DNA from: Cognatishimia sp. SS12
GTDB taxonomy: Bacteria; Pseudomonadota; Alphaproteobacteria; Rhodobacterales; Rhodobacteraceae
Assembly: GCF_028369055.1 (NCBI RefSeq)
Contig: NZ_JAQNCZ010000003.1
Location: 372,001-436,000, forward strand
DNA length: 64,000 nt
Direction: 5' to 3'
Part shown: positions 18,808-27,605 of the stretch, piece by piece
Layout: the number at the start of each line of letters is the position of its first letter
Position numbering within the stretch: position 1 is the stretch's first letter
Notes under the pieces: generated by a model
What the model saw: only the letters and a program-made list of their open reading frames with translations
The model's database searches: none
What the model was told of the DNA's origin: nothing
Made by a program: the position numbers and the translations under genes

Positions 18808-18829
18808 AATCTCTCCAATTCATAAGAAC

Positions 18830-18861
18830 CGGCGACCCGCTGCTTGCGCAGCGAGCCGCCG
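18830..18861 (-). other. intercistronic stem-loop between ugpB and ugpA
   Basis: Arms 18830-18843 and 18848-18861 (14 positions, 12 paired) with a four-base loop, all GC-rich and without a U-tract on the minus strand. Such structures after a binding-protein gene often protect its mRNA 3' end and lower expression of the permease genes. Confidence 0.65.
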
Positions 18862-18877
18862 ATCAGGAGTTAAGCGA

Positions 18878-20176
18878 TTAACCTTGGGTTTTTGCGAAGC
18901 GGGCCAGCAGTTTGTTGGCTTCGGCTTCGATATTGGCAAAGCCGTCTTCGACAGTGGTTTCACCGGTCAGGATGCGGCCGTACTCACGGTTCATCACGTC
19001 GCGGATCTGCACGTAAAAGCCCATGCGGTAGCCTTTGGTGAACTCACCCGCTGGCAGGGACAGCTGCTGAATGCCAACTTCGGCGGCTGGGAAGCGGTCA
19101 TAGTGACCGTCCTTTTGCGCCAATTCATAGGCCGCTTCGGTGATCGGCACATAACCTGTTTTCTGGTGCCAGAAATACTGGGTGTCTGCAGATGTCAGGA
19201 ACTTGAAGAATTCGGCAGTTGCCTTGTTCTCTTCAGCAGATTTACCGGCCATTGCGAACAGGGCTGCGCCGCCGATGAAAGTTTGCTTTGGCTCAGCAGT
19301 GACAGCTTCCCAATATGGCAGCTTGGCTGCGGAGAAAGGGAAATCCACTTTGGCCTGCAGACCACCAAATGAGCCGGAAGAGCCGAGCCACATGGCCACT
19401 TCACCGTTTTCAAATGGGGTTGCATTGTCGCCCCAGCCGGTGCCGTACCATTCGAACAGGCCTGCTTCTTTCCAGTCAACCAGCGCTTGGAAGTGCGCTT
19501 TGATCGCTGGGTGGTTCACCTTGATTTCTGTCGCTGGCGCGTCGTAGCCATTGTTGTTGTTGGCGAATTCAAGGTTGTGGCGGGAGAAGAAGTTCTCGGT
19601 AAAGATCCAAGGCAGGTGAGACTGCGACATTGGGATGTAGCCGGCTTCTTTCAGCGCTGGCGCGGTCACGGTCTGGAATTCTTCCCAGGTGACAGGCGCG
19701 GTCACGCCCGCTTTGGCCAGAGCGTCTTCGTTGAAATACATGATAGGCGTGGAAGAGTTGAACGGCATGCCGATCATCTTGCCATCTTTGTCCGCGTAGA
19801 AGTAACGCACGCCAGCAATGTAATCGTTGATGTCAAACGCAACGTCGTTGTTGGCCAGCAGATCTTGGACCGGAACGGCCGCGCCTTTTGCGCCGATGAC
19901 TGTGGCGGCACCTGCGTCAAAAACTTGCAGGATGTTGGGTTGCTCGCCTGCGCGGAACGCTGCGATGCCGGCGGTCAGGGCTTCTTCGTAGGTGCCCTTG
20001 AAGATCGGGGTGATCTTATAGTCGTCTTGCGATGCGTTGAAGTCTGTTGCGATCTGCTCAACCGTCTCGCCGAGCGCGCCACCCATCGCGTGCCACCACG
20101 TGATTTCGGTTTCAGCAAATGCAGGCGCGGTCAGGCCGAGAACGGCTGCGGTCGCCAATACAGTATTGATTTTCAT
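18878..20176 (-). CDS. ugpB: sn-glycerol-3-phosphate-binding periplasmic protein
   Basis: Periplasmic binding protein of the Ugp system, 432 residues. The signal peptide MKINTVLATAAVLGLTAPAFA ends in AFA before ETEITWWHAMGG. The segments IKVNH, GDNATPFENGEVAMWLGSSGS and FNASQDDYKITPIFKGTYEE followed by AGIAAFRAGEQPNILQVFD closely resemble enterobacterial UgpB, which binds sn-glycerol-3-phosphate and glycerophosphocholine. It is the first gene of the operon, and its upstream region holds palindromes and a Pho-like box. Confidence 0.93.
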   Translation of the reverse strand: MKINTVLATAAVLGLTAPAFAETEITWWHAMGGALGETVEQIATDFNASQDDYKITPIFKGTYEEALTAGIAAFRAGEQPNILQVFDAGAATVIGAKGAAVPVQDLLANNDVAFDINDYIAGVRYFYADKDGKMIGMPFNSSTPIMYFNEDALAKAGVTAPVTWEEFQTVTAPALKEAGYIPMSQSHLPWIFTENFFSRHNLEFANNNNGYDAPATEIKVNHPAIKAHFQALVDWKEAGLFEWYGTGWGDNATPFENGEVAMWLGSSGSFGGLQAKVDFPFSAAKLPYWEAVTAEPKQTFIGGAALFAMAGKSAEENKATAEFFKFLTSADTQYFWHQKTGYVPITEAAYELAQKDGHYDRFPAAEVGIQQLSLPAGEFTKGYRMGFYVQIRDVMNREYGRILTGETTVEDGFANIEAEANKLLARFAKTQG

Positions 20177-20199
20177 GAGTCTCTCCGAATGTCAGAAAC

Positions 20200-20253
20200 G
20201 GTGCTATGCACCTTGTATGCACACGTGTTCACATAAGGATCGCCTGTTACAGG
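20200..20253. promoter_or_regulatory. palindromic operators between ugpB and the LacI-type regulator gene
   Basis: Three palindromes lie close together: GGTGC-TAT-GCACC (20200-20212), an imperfect one centred on ACACGTGT (20216-20233, with matching TG/CA flanks and the CG centre usual for LacI-type operators), and CCTGT-T-ACAGG (20243-20253). They are the natural candidates for binding by the divergent regulator. Confidence 0.55.
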
Positions 20254-20266
20254 ATTATGACCCTTC

Positions 20267-20284
20267 ATGAATGTTATGTGACAT
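20267..20284 (-). promoter_or_regulatory. weak Pho-box-like repeat before ugpB
   Basis: Read on the minus strand: ATGTCAC-ATAA-CATTCAT, two 7-mers 11 bp apart matching the PhoB half-site CTGTCAT at 6 of 7 (allowing the final C) and 5 of 7 positions. ugp is PhoB-controlled in E. coli, which raises the prior. Confidence 0.4.
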
Positions 20285-20308
20285 CTTTACCTGACCGAAC
20301 GAGTGTGC

Positions 20309-21340
20309 ATGTTAAGGCGCATGAAGCACAATGAAGACGCCGTTGCCCCGAACCGCCCGCGCCGCGTGACCGCCACCGATGTGGCCAAGGCAGCGGGTGT
20401 TTCGCGATCCGCGGTGTCGCGCGCCTTTACTCAAGGGGCCTATCTGGACCAGGAAAAAAAGGAGCGCATCCTCGCTTGCGCCCAGGAGCTTGGCTATCAC
20501 CCGAATGCATTTGCGGCGGGGCTTCAGACCACGCAATCCAACATCGTGGCTGTGATTACCGGTGAAATGCGCAGCCAATATGATCATGAATTGGTGGACC
20601 ATCTGCTCAAAGGGCTACTCGCGATTGGCAAATGGCCCATGGTTCTAAGTGGCCGAGAGCTGGCAAGTGCTCCGAATCTGCAGGGGATTTTCGGGTTTCC
20701 CGTTGATGCGATGATCGTGCGCGGCGGCAGCGTCGACCCTTTTGTCACCAACGCCTGCGCCAAACTGCAGATCCCGCTGATTATCTCAGGTTGCATCGTA
20801 AAGGCACCGCTGGTTGACAGTGTGTCGTGCCGCAATTTTGACGGCATGTTTGCCTTGGCCAAATTGCTTGCCGCCAGCGGGCGGCGCAGGATCGGCTTTA
20901 TTGACGGGGTGCCCAACCGCGCCTCCAAGGCAGAGCGCCCCGCCGGGGCCAAGGCCGGCCTCGCTGAACATGGGCTCAGTTTTGTTGCCACCATCACGTC
21001 CGATTACAGTTATCACGGCGGGCTTCAGGCGGCGCAGACCCTGCTGGCCGAGCATGATTTGGATGCGATCATGTGCGCCAATGATGAAACCGCCATCGGT
21101 GCCATCACCGCGGTTCAGGACGTGCTGGGCAAGCGCGTGCCCGAGGATGTCGCAATCACCGGCTTTGACAATTTGAAAATGGCAGCTTGGCCCAATTTCA
21201 ACCTGACCACGGTGCAGAACCCAATTCGCGACACGGTGGCGCAAATTTTGCGCCTGCTGCAAGAACGCCTCGCAAACCCGGCCAAGCCGGGTGAAACTGT
21301 CCTGACAGACGCGCCGGTTGTGGCGCGCGGCACACATTAG
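20309..21340 (+). CDS. LacI/GalR-family transcriptional regulator
   Basis: A regulator of about 343 residues with an N-terminal helix-turn-helix VTATDVAKAAGVSRSAVSRAF and the hinge-like NAFAAGLQTTQSNIVAV, then a periplasmic-binding-like effector domain ending in TAIGAITAVQDVLGKRVPEDVAITGFDN. The start may be ATG 20309, ATG 20321 or GTG 20303; the HTH is intact in all. It is divergent from ugpBAEC and most likely controls it, perhaps as a response to a polyol or sugar phosphate; the effector is not known. Its last bases overlap the convergent thiX gene by 4 bp. Confidence 0.88.
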   Translation: MLRRMKHNEDAVAPNRPRRVTATDVAKAAGVSRSAVSRAFTQGAYLDQEKKERILACAQELGYHPNAFAAGLQTTQSNIVAVITGEMRSQYDHELVDHLLKGLLAIGKWPMVLSGRELASAPNLQGIFGFPVDAMIVRGGSVDPFVTNACAKLQIPLIISGCIVKAPLVDSVSCRNFDGMFALAKLLAASGRRRIGFIDGVPNRASKAERPAGAKAGLAEHGLSFVATITSDYSYHGGLQAAQTLLAEHDLDAIMCANDETAIGAITAVQDVLGKRVPEDVAITGFDNLKMAAWPNFNLTTVQNPIRDTVAQILRLLQERLANPAKPGETVLTDAPVVARGTH

Positions 21341-22077
21341 CTATGCGCGCGATCCAGAAACTTGCGGCAGAATAAATCTGTCGCCGCATGTAGGCATAGG
21401 GTGAGCACGGCGAGCACAATCAAACTGGCAAACATCAGGTCAATCTTGGCCCGCCCATTGGCCAGTAGCATCAGGTATCCAAGACCTTTGCTGGCCCCAA
21501 CCCATTCGCCGATGATCGCCCCGATGGGCGCATAGACCGCCGCCAGGCGCAGGCCCGATGCAAACCCCGGCAGCGCCGCTGGCACCCGGATGCGCCACAT
21601 GATCCGATGCTTGCTGGCCCCCATCACCCGCGCAAGGCCCAACCAATCAGGATTGGTCCGCATCAGCGCATCAAAAAACGAGGATGTGACCGGGAAATAG
21701 ATGATGATCAGCGCCATGGCGACCTTGGACCAAAGCCCATAGCCCAGCCAAAGCGTCAAGATCGGCGCAAGGGCAAAGACAGGCACCGCCTGACTGAACA
21801 CCAACATCGGTCTGACCAGCGCCCGCGCCATCGGCGATGCCGCCAGCCCGATCGCCGACAGCCCACCCAGCACCGCGCCCAGAAAGAGGCCAACAAGCAC
21901 CTCGGCCATTGTCACCAATGCATTCTCAAACAGGGTGACGCGGCTCTTCCAAAGCGTCTCGGCCACAAGGCCGGGGCCGGGCAAAATAAACTTGGGCAGA
22001 TCGCCAAGCCAGACAATCAGCTGCCATAGGGCGATGCCCAAAAGGGCCGACGCCAATCCTGCCCGCCATCCTGTCAT
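21337..22077 (-). CDS. thiX: ABC transporter permease for thiamin pyrimidine precursor (ThiX)
   Basis: A 246-residue permease of the nitrate/taurine/ThiX class with the EAA-like loop LARVMGASKHRIMWRIRVPAALPGFASGLRLAAVYAPIGAIIGEW. Together with ThiY and ThiZ in the same operon it should import N-formyl-4-amino-5-aminomethyl-2-methylpyrimidine or HMP. The ATG at 22077 overlaps the tenA stop by four bases (ATGA), better supported than the in-frame start 24 bases upstream. It is the last gene of the thiamin operon. Confidence 0.87.
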   Translation of the reverse strand: MTGWRAGLASALLGIALWQLIVWLGDLPKFILPGPGLVAETLWKSRVTLFENALVTMAEVLVGLFLGAVLGGLSAIGLAASPMARALVRPMLVFSQAVPVFALAPILTLWLGYGLWSKVAMALIIIYFPVTSSFFDALMRTNPDWLGLARVMGASKHRIMWRIRVPAALPGFASGLRLAAVYAPIGAIIGEWVGASKGLGYLMLLANGRAKIDLMFASLIVLAVLTLCLHAATDLFCRKFLDRAHS

Positions 22078-22727
22078 CGCGCGACGCCAAAGCCTTCCCA
22101 AGCGGCGTCAAAAAACGCACGCTCCCGACGCACCGCTTCGACAAAGAAATCCTGCACCATGTCGCGCTGCAAGTGATCGAGTGTTTCCCACGTCTGATCG
22201 AGCTGGCCGCGCAAATAGGCCACAACCCCTTCAAACCCCGCACCGCTGTGCAATGTGATCCATTCGCCAAGCCAGAAGGGCAGCGCCTCCGCCTGATCCG
22301 CGTGGGGCGTCGCCCATTCCAGATATACCCATTCAGCCACACAGAGCACGGCCAACATCAGTTCATATCGCCCCGACAGCCGCGCCTCTTCCATCAACAT
22401 CTTGAAATTGCGCGTGGCTTGCGCGGGCGCGGCCTCGCCGGGGATATCGAGCGCTTCAAAGCTGCGCTGAAAATAGGTGTTCTCCGGCCCGGTGACGACA
22501 GCCAGAAATTGCGCTGCGGGCACAGAATCTGCCAGCGTCGGCGCATGAGCAATCGTTGTGGCCAAGAGGCGCACGAACTCGTCAATGAAGAGGTAATCCT
22601 GCTGAAGATAGCCTGCCATTTTCTCGGCAGGCAAGGTGCCTGCAGCAAGGGCGTCGGTGAACGGGTGCGAGGTTGCCATCGTCCAATCTGCGATGGCCAG
22701 GGATTGTAAATGATCGGTCGCGCGCAT
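22074..22727 (-). CDS. second TenA-family protein, divergent (TenA_E-like)
   Basis: A 217-residue all-helical TenA/THI-4 family protein with the QQDYLFIDEF motif (Asp44, substrate pyrimidine contact in TenA). Where typical TenA_C enzymes have a P-C-x2-GYxEI box, this one reads AVLCVAEWVYLEWA, which resembles the TenA_E class that acts on amino-HMP or its formyl derivative. It lies between thiZ and thiX, start overlapping the thiZ stop by one base. The exact step (deformylation or deamination) is inference. Confidence 0.82.
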   Translation of the reverse strand: MRATDHLQSLAIADWTMATSHPFTDALAAGTLPAEKMAGYLQQDYLFIDEFVRLLATTIAHAPTLADSVPAAQFLAVVTGPENTYFQRSFEALDIPGEAAPAQATRNFKMLMEEARLSGRYELMLAVLCVAEWVYLEWATPHADQAEALPFWLGEWITLHSGAGFEGVVAYLRGQLDQTWETLDHLQRDMVQDFFVEAVRRERAFFDAAWEGFGVAR

Positions 22728-23452
22728 CAGGCGTCCTCCCGCAGTTTGGCCAACAATCTGGCCTGAATTTCCAATACATCAGGCGCATCCACAGCACGCG
22801 GCACATCCCCAATAGGGGCCGGCACGTCTTCGATGCCCTGATCCGTCATGATCTTAATAAAATGTCCGAGGCGCGCGGCTTCGGCCGGTTCATGTGTAAT
22901 CAATAAGACCGTTCGACCAGCCAGAACCTCTGCTGTCAACTCCTGCATCCGCGCCCGGTTCTTGGCATCCAGCGCTGAAAAAGGTTCGTCCAGCAGCACA
23001 ATCGGGCGATCCTCCATCAAGGTGCGCGCCAGCGCAGCGCGCTGCCGTTGCCCACCGGACAAGGCATCAGGCATGCTTTGGGCTTTTTCAGCCAATCCAA
23101 CGCGCGCCAGCACATCGCTGACTTTCGCGGCATCACTGGCCTCCCCCCGCAGCTTGGCGCCAAGGGCGACATTCTGCGCCACACTGAGCCAGGGCAACAG
23201 CAGATCGCTCTGCGCCATCATGGCAACCCGCCCGGCAAGGTCATCAGAATCCGCCGCGCCAATCTCACCGACAAAATCGACGTGATCCGCCAGACCGGCA
23301 AAAAGCTTCAGCACAGTGGATTTACCCACCCCGCTGGAGCCGAGCAAACACGTCCATCGCCCGGCGGGCACCTGTAAATCAAGCGCACCAAAAACAGGTG
23401 TGCCATCAATCGCAGCGCGCCCACGCAGAAAAAGCGATGGTGCCGTGCTCAT
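22727..23452 (-). CDS. thiZ: ABC transporter ATP-binding protein ThiZ
   Basis: ATPase of the pyrimidine importer, 241 residues. Walker A is GSSGVGKST, the Q-loop is MMAQSDLLLPWLSV, the signature is [15 protein letters not shown], Walker B is IVLLDEP and the H-loop is ITHEP. The SALDAKNR D-loop is normal. Start overlaps the upstream tenA stop by four bases (ATGA). Confidence 0.88.
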   Translation of the reverse strand: MSTAPSLFLRGRAAIDGTPVFGALDLQVPAGRWTCLLGSSGVGKSTVLKLFAGLADHVDFVGEIGAADSDDLAGRVAMMAQSDLLLPWLSVAQNVALGAKLRGEASDAAKVSDVLARVGLAEKAQSMPDALSGGQRQRAALARTLMEDRPIVLLDEPFSALDAKNRARMQELTAEVLAGRTVLLITHEPAEAARLGHFIKIMTDQGIEDVPAPIGDVPRAVDAPDVLEIQARLLAKLREDA

Positions 23453-24120
23453 GGGCGCAACCCCATATCCCAGAACCCCACTTCAAGCCGCGTCGCGACC
23501 TTGAAGCGCGCGCACAGCTGCGCCCAGCGCGGGCTCGCTTCCGGGTCATCCCCCAGGCGGCGCGCCATAGCATCATCCAGCAATGTGCCGACATCGCGGC
23601 AAACCGCTTGATATTCATCGCCGCCGTAGGTGTTGATCCAATCCGCATAGGTCGCATCCGGGGTTTCGGCACGCAGCCGCGCCCCGATTTCGCCATAGCC
23701 CAAGACGCAGGGCGCAAGCGCCACAAGCAGATCCAGAAAATCGCCCGAATGGCCTGCGTCCAGCACGTACCGTGTGTAGGCAAGATTTTCGGTGCGCTCC
23801 TCGGCGGCAAACAACGCCGCTTCGGAAATGCCAGCCTCTGCGCAGATGGAAATATGCAATTTCAGCTCTTCGTCGATCAGCGCATGCACTGTGGCGGCGC
23901 ATTGGCGCATTTCGGCAACCGTGTCGGCCTTGGTCACGGCCAGCGCCCAGGCGCGGGAAAAATGGATCAGAAAGAGATAATCCTGCACCAGATAGTGCAG
24001 AAACGCCCCCTTGGGCAGGGAGCCATCTTTCAGGCCGCGCACAAAATCATGATCGACATAGGCAGGCCAATACTGGCCTGCCGCTGCGCGCATCAGGGGA
24101 AAGACGCGCCCATAGCTCAT
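23449..24120 (-). CDS. tenA: thiaminase II / aminopyrimidine aminohydrolase TenA (TenA_C type)
   Basis: Hydrolyses 4-amino-5-aminomethyl-2-methylpyrimidine, a breakdown product of thiamin, to HMP for reuse by ThiD. The 223-residue protein has LVQDYLFLIHFSRAWA with Asp47, YTRYVLD and the catalytic cysteine block ALAPCVLGYGEIG (Cys138), the standard TenA_C signature. It sits directly between thiY and thiZ with ATGA overlaps on both sides, so transport and salvage are produced together. Confidence 0.92.
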   Translation of the reverse strand: MSYGRVFPLMRAAAGQYWPAYVDHDFVRGLKDGSLPKGAFLHYLVQDYLFLIHFSRAWALAVTKADTVAEMRQCAATVHALIDEELKLHISICAEAGISEAALFAAEERTENLAYTRYVLDAGHSGDFLDLLVALAPCVLGYGEIGARLRAETPDATYADWINTYGGDEYQAVCRDVGTLLDDAMARRLGDDPEASPRWAQLCARFKVATRLEVGFWDMGLRP

Positions 24121-25052
24121 TGTGCGCCCAGATCGATGGCCAGTTCGGACACAGGGCGCGTGCCCTCCACCAGATTGGCATCTGCCAGGAATTGCTCAAA
24201 CCGCACATAGCGCCCTTCGTCCAAGGCCTCGGGGCGCAGGGCAAAGCGCGGCAAGGTGTCTGCCCATGCCATTTCGTTCAGCTCATCCTGCAGCTCTGCT
24301 GAGGTGCCGGCAAAGATTTCCCAGCTTTCCTGCGGGTGGTTGACGATGAATTGGGTGGCCAGTTCTGTCGCGCGCAGGAAGCGACGCAGCTTGCCGGCAT
24401 CCATGCTGTTTTTGTTGGCGACATAGATCAGCTCATCATAGGTCGGCACGCCTTCCTCTTCGATGTAGAAACACTTGCCGTCCACACCTTCGATCTGCAT
24501 CTGGTTCAGCTCAAAGTTCCGGTATGCTCCCAGCACCGCATCCACCTGACCGGACATCAGCGACGGCGACAGCGACCAGTTCACATTGACCAGCTCGATA
24601 TCGTCCATGCCCAGACCATGGGTGTTCAGGATGGTGCCCAGCAGCGCCTCTTCCACGCCCGCCACCGAATAGCCAACTTTGCCGCCCTTGAGGTCCGCAA
24701 TGGTTTTGATCGGGCCATCTTCCAGCACCAGCAGACAGTTCAGCGGTGTGGACACCAGCGTACCAACACGTACCAGCGGCAGACCTTCGGCCACTTGCAG
24801 GTGCAGTTGGGGCTGATAGGAAATCGCCAGCTCGGCCTGACCCGCAGCCACCAGTTTTGGGGGATCAGACGGATCTGCCGGGGCGACAATTTCAACCTCA
24901 AGATCCTGATCGGCAAAAAAGCCCTTCTCTTGCGCCACGATGATCGGGCCATGATCGGGGTTGATGAACCAATCCAGCAGCACGGTCATCTTGTCCGCCG
25001 CAAAAGCGGGTGTTGCGGACATGAACGCCGCAGCCATCAAAAATTTCTTCAT
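24117..25052 (-). CDS. thiY: ABC transporter substrate-binding protein ThiY
   Basis: Periplasmic protein of the NMT1/THI5-like fold, 311 residues. The signal peptide MKKFLMAAAFMSATPAFA is followed by ADKMTVLLDWFINPDHGPI, the conserved start of ThiY proteins that bind formylaminopyrimidine; GYSVAGVEEALLGTIL and VNVNWSLSPSLMSGQVDAVLG-type segments follow. The coupled thiXYZ and tenA genes support the substrate. Confidence 0.9.
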   Translation of the reverse strand: MKKFLMAAAFMSATPAFAADKMTVLLDWFINPDHGPIIVAQEKGFFADQDLEVEIVAPADPSDPPKLVAAGQAELAISYQPQLHLQVAEGLPLVRVGTLVSTPLNCLLVLEDGPIKTIADLKGGKVGYSVAGVEEALLGTILNTHGLGMDDIELVNVNWSLSPSLMSGQVDAVLGAYRNFELNQMQIEGVDGKCFYIEEEGVPTYDELIYVANKNSMDAGKLRRFLRATELATQFIVNHPQESWEIFAGTSAELQDELNEMAWADTLPRFALRPEALDEGRYVRFEQFLADANLVEGTRPVSELAIDLGAQ

Positions 25053-25067
25053 TATATCTTCTCCTGT

Positions 25068-26042
25068 TCACGCATCCTGATCGCCAAGGGCGAGCAGGGC
25101 AATTTCTCCATCCCAGACAGCAGACAGCCGTTCGGCGGCCTGCCATGCGCGCAGGCCGGACCGACAGGCCAGCACCGCACGTTGCGCATGGCCCGGCAAA
25201 GGGCCCTCTGCGCCAAACTCTTCAACTTTGTGACGCGCGGCCCCGGCGAGCGCCGGTCCGGCTTCGTCAGCAGCGCGCAGATCCACGATAAAATCGCCCG
25301 CACGCAGCGCCTCTGGCGCGATGAACCGCGGGCCGCCACTTGGCTCGGGGGCGCGGTCAAACCGAAACCCGCCGAACCGCAGGCTGCGCGCATCAAAACT
25401 CACCAATTGCCCAAGGGGCGAAGGGTGCTGCGCGGTCAAAACCGCAATGGCCATTTGCGCCTGCAAGCTGCCGATCACGCCAACGGAGGGGCCAAGCACC
25501 CCATCCGCATCGCAGCTGCCAAGGCGGTCCGGCAAATCCGGGAACACCGCCCGCAGGCTCGGGTGCCCGCCGCAAAATCCGCCACAATAGCCCTCGGTCC
25601 CAACGACCGAGGCGCTGATCAGTGGCAGCGCCGCGCCGAGGCAATGATCGCTGGCCACATAGCTGGCGGCAAAACTGTCGGCGCAATCCAACACAAGAGA
25701 CATCCCGGAACAAAGCGCCGCAGCTGTCGCCGGATCAAAGCGAGAGACATGCGCCTCGATCTCGCAGTCCTCATTCAGCGCCGCCATGTGACGCGCCGCC
25801 GCTTTGGCCTTGGCCTGGCCAATATCTTCGGCACGAAACAATGTCTGCCGGTGCAGATTGCTCAGCTCTACCTGATCCGGGTCCACCAACCGGATAAAGC
25901 CGACCCCGGCACCCACCAGATATTGCAGGACCGGCGCGGCCAGACCGCCTGCGCCAATCACCAGCACCCGCGCTGAGCGCAAGGCGGCCTGCCCTGTTGG
26001 CCCAAAGCCGGGCACAGCGATCTGGCGGCTATACCGGCTCAC
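25068..26042 (-). CDS. thiF: ThiS adenylyltransferase ThiF with C-terminal rhodanese-like segment
   Basis: E1-like enzyme that adenylates the C-terminus of ThiS before sulfur transfer. The 324-residue protein has [17 protein letters not shown], the ATP-binding [15 protein letters not shown], the Arg-finger region [19 protein letters not shown] and [16 protein letters not shown]. After residue about 245 a rhodanese-like tail follows, with [10 protein letters not shown] and a CRSGLRA loop (Cys293) resembling CxxGxR active sites. The GTG at 26042 overlaps the thiE stop (GTGA) and has a perfect GGAGG seven bases upstream; the longer ATG start at 26060 lacks this. Confidence 0.88.
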   Translation of the reverse strand: MSRYSRQIAVPGFGPTGQAALRSARVLVIGAGGLAAPVLQYLVGAGVGFIRLVDPDQVELSNLHRQTLFRAEDIGQAKAKAAARHMAALNEDCEIEAHVSRFDPATAAALCSGMSLVLDCADSFAASYVASDHCLGAALPLISASVVGTEGYCGGFCGGHPSLRAVFPDLPDRLGSCDADGVLGPSVGVIGSLQAQMAIAVLTAQHPSPLGQLVSFDARSLRFGGFRFDRAPEPSGGPRFIAPEALRAGDFIVDLRAADEAGPALAGAARHKVEEFGAEGPLPGHAQRAVLACRSGLRAWQAAERLSAVWDGEIALLALGDQDA

Positions 26043-26635
26043 GCGGTGGCCTCCAGCCAAGCGCGCACACGCGCTTCGGGATCATCGTTGAGCGTGATAT
26101 CCGTGACAGCGGCAACGCTATCGGCCCCGGCGTCAAAAGCCCCCTGCGCGCGCTCAACCGACATGCCGCCAATAGCCACCAACGGGGTCGCGCCGATTTT
26201 GGCTTTCCACTCGGTGAGTTTCTCCACCCCCTGCTGGTGCCATTTCATCTTTTTCAGGATGGTTGGGTACACCGGACCCAGCGCCACATAATCCGGCGCA
26301 AGCGCCATGGCGCGTTCAAGTTCAGCATGATCATGGGTTGATATCCCCAACTTAAGACCCGCCGCCTTGATCGCAGCGACGTCTGCCGTGTCGAGATCCT
26401 CTTGCCCAAGGTGCACCCAGTCGCAGCCCAAATCGATGGCGAGCTGCCAATAGTCGTTGACCACCAGTTCGGCCCCGTGGTCCCGGCAAAGCGCCTGCCC
26501 TTCGATCAACATCTCGCGCACGCGCGGCATTGGTTGATCCTTGATGCGTAGCTGCACCAGTTTGACGCCCAGCGGCAAAGTGCGGCGCAGCCATTCAACA
26601 GAATCAAAGACCGGATAAAAACGATGCAGGCTCAT
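26039..26635 (-). CDS. thiE: thiamin-phosphate synthase
   Basis: Joins HMP pyrophosphate to the thiazole phosphate carboxylate to give thiamin phosphate. The 198-residue TIM-barrel protein has [63 protein letters not shown] and the phosphate-binding [24 protein letters not shown]. It overlaps both neighbours by four bases. Confidence 0.95.
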   Translation of the reverse strand: MSLHRFYPVFDSVEWLRRTLPLGVKLVQLRIKDQPMPRVREMLIEGQALCRDHGAELVVNDYWQLAIDLGCDWVHLGQEDLDTADVAAIKAAGLKLGISTHDHAELERAMALAPDYVALGPVYPTILKKMKWHQQGVEKLTEWKAKIGATPLVAIGGMSVERAQGAFDAGADSVAAVTDITLNDDPEARVRAWLEATA

Positions 26636-27405
26636 TCCAAAAATGCCTTTCCCAGAACCGGGGTTGAGGGCGCGGCCATATCGCGTGGCTCCATTGGGTC
26701 CGCCGCATGAGCCATTGCGCCCGCGTCAACGGCCTTGGCAAAAGCTTCCGCCATAGCAGCCGGATCACCGGCCTTTGCAACCGCTGTGTTCAGCAGGACA
26801 GCGTCAAAGCCCATTTCCATCGCCTGAGCGGCCTGGCTTGGCACGCCAAGCCCTGCATCCACGACCAGCGGCACATCCGGAAAATGCGCGCGCAGGCTGC
26901 GCAGCCCGTAAACGTTATTCAACCCCAATCCTGTGCCAATGGGTGCCCCCCATGGCATCAGAACCTCACAGCCCGTGTTCAAGAGCTTGTCGCACAACAC
27001 GAGATCTTCGGTGCAATAGGGAAAGACCTGAAAGCCATCTTCACTCAGGATGCGCGCCGCCTCGGCCAGACCAAAGATATCCGGCTGCAAGGTATCCGCA
27101 TGGCCGATCACCTCAAGCTTGATCCAGGGCGTGTCAAACAGCTCGCGTGCCATATGTGCGGTTGTCACCGCTTCGCGCACCGAATGACAGCCTGCGGTGT
27201 TGGGCAGCAAGGCAACGTTTAGCTCTTTGATCAGCTCCCAAAAGGCTTGCCCGGCCTGATCCTCGCCCGCCTCACGGCGCACCGAAACCGTGGCAATCCC
27301 CGCGCCGGAGCGTTTGAAAGCCTCGGCCAGAACGGCAGGAGAGGGATATTGCGCCGTGCCCAGCATCATGCGCGAGGCGATTTCAGTTCCATAAAACATC
27401 GGCAT
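26632..27405 (-). CDS. thiG: thiazole synthase
   Basis: Condenses deoxyxylulose-5-phosphate, dehydroglycine and ThiS-thiocarboxylate into the thiazole phosphate. The 257-residue TIM barrel has [37 protein letters not shown], the Schiff-base Lys in [25 protein letters not shown] and [18 protein letters not shown]. It lies two bases downstream of thiS, the usual partner. Confidence 0.96.
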   Translation of the reverse strand: MPMFYGTEIASRMMLGTAQYPSPAVLAEAFKRSGAGIATVSVRREAGEDQAGQAFWELIKELNVALLPNTAGCHSVREAVTTAHMARELFDTPWIKLEVIGHADTLQPDIFGLAEAARILSEDGFQVFPYCTEDLVLCDKLLNTGCEVLMPWGAPIGTGLGLNNVYGLRSLRAHFPDVPLVVDAGLGVPSQAAQAMEMGFDAVLLNTAVAKAGDPAAMAEAFAKAVDAGAMAHAADPMEPRDMAAPSTPVLGKAFLE

Positions 27406-27407
27406 GA

Positions 27408-27605
27408 TCAGCCCCCCTGCCGCGGCGCGACGATTTCGACCCGATCACCGTCGCGCAGTTCATGCGTGCTGCGCAGCCCGGCGGGTACGAAATCTTCGTT
27501 GACCGCCGTCGCCACTTTGGTGCCGCCATGCCCCAGCTCTGTCAAAGCCTCCGCCAGCGTTGTGGCGGCGACCTCTTTGGCCGCGCCATTAATGATGAGT
27601 TTCAT
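27408..27605 (-). CDS. thiS: sulfur carrier protein ThiS
   Basis: A 65-residue ubiquitin-like sulfur carrier ending in the required Gly-Gly (APRQGG). ThiF adenylates this end and it then carries the thiocarboxylate sulfur to Thi[21 protein letters not shown] and RDGDRVEIV are typical. It overlaps the 3' end of thiO by 17 bases, so translation is coupled. Confidence 0.95.
   Translation of the reverse strand: MKLIINGAAKEVAATTLAEALTELGHGGTKVATAVNEDFVPAGLRSTHELRDGDRVEIVAPRQGG

Noticed and set aside
24336..25976. 546-codon plus-strand frame over thiY and thiF
   Set aside because: Opposite strand carries conserved thiY and thiF; composition is Arg/His/Gln-rich as typical for shadow frames.
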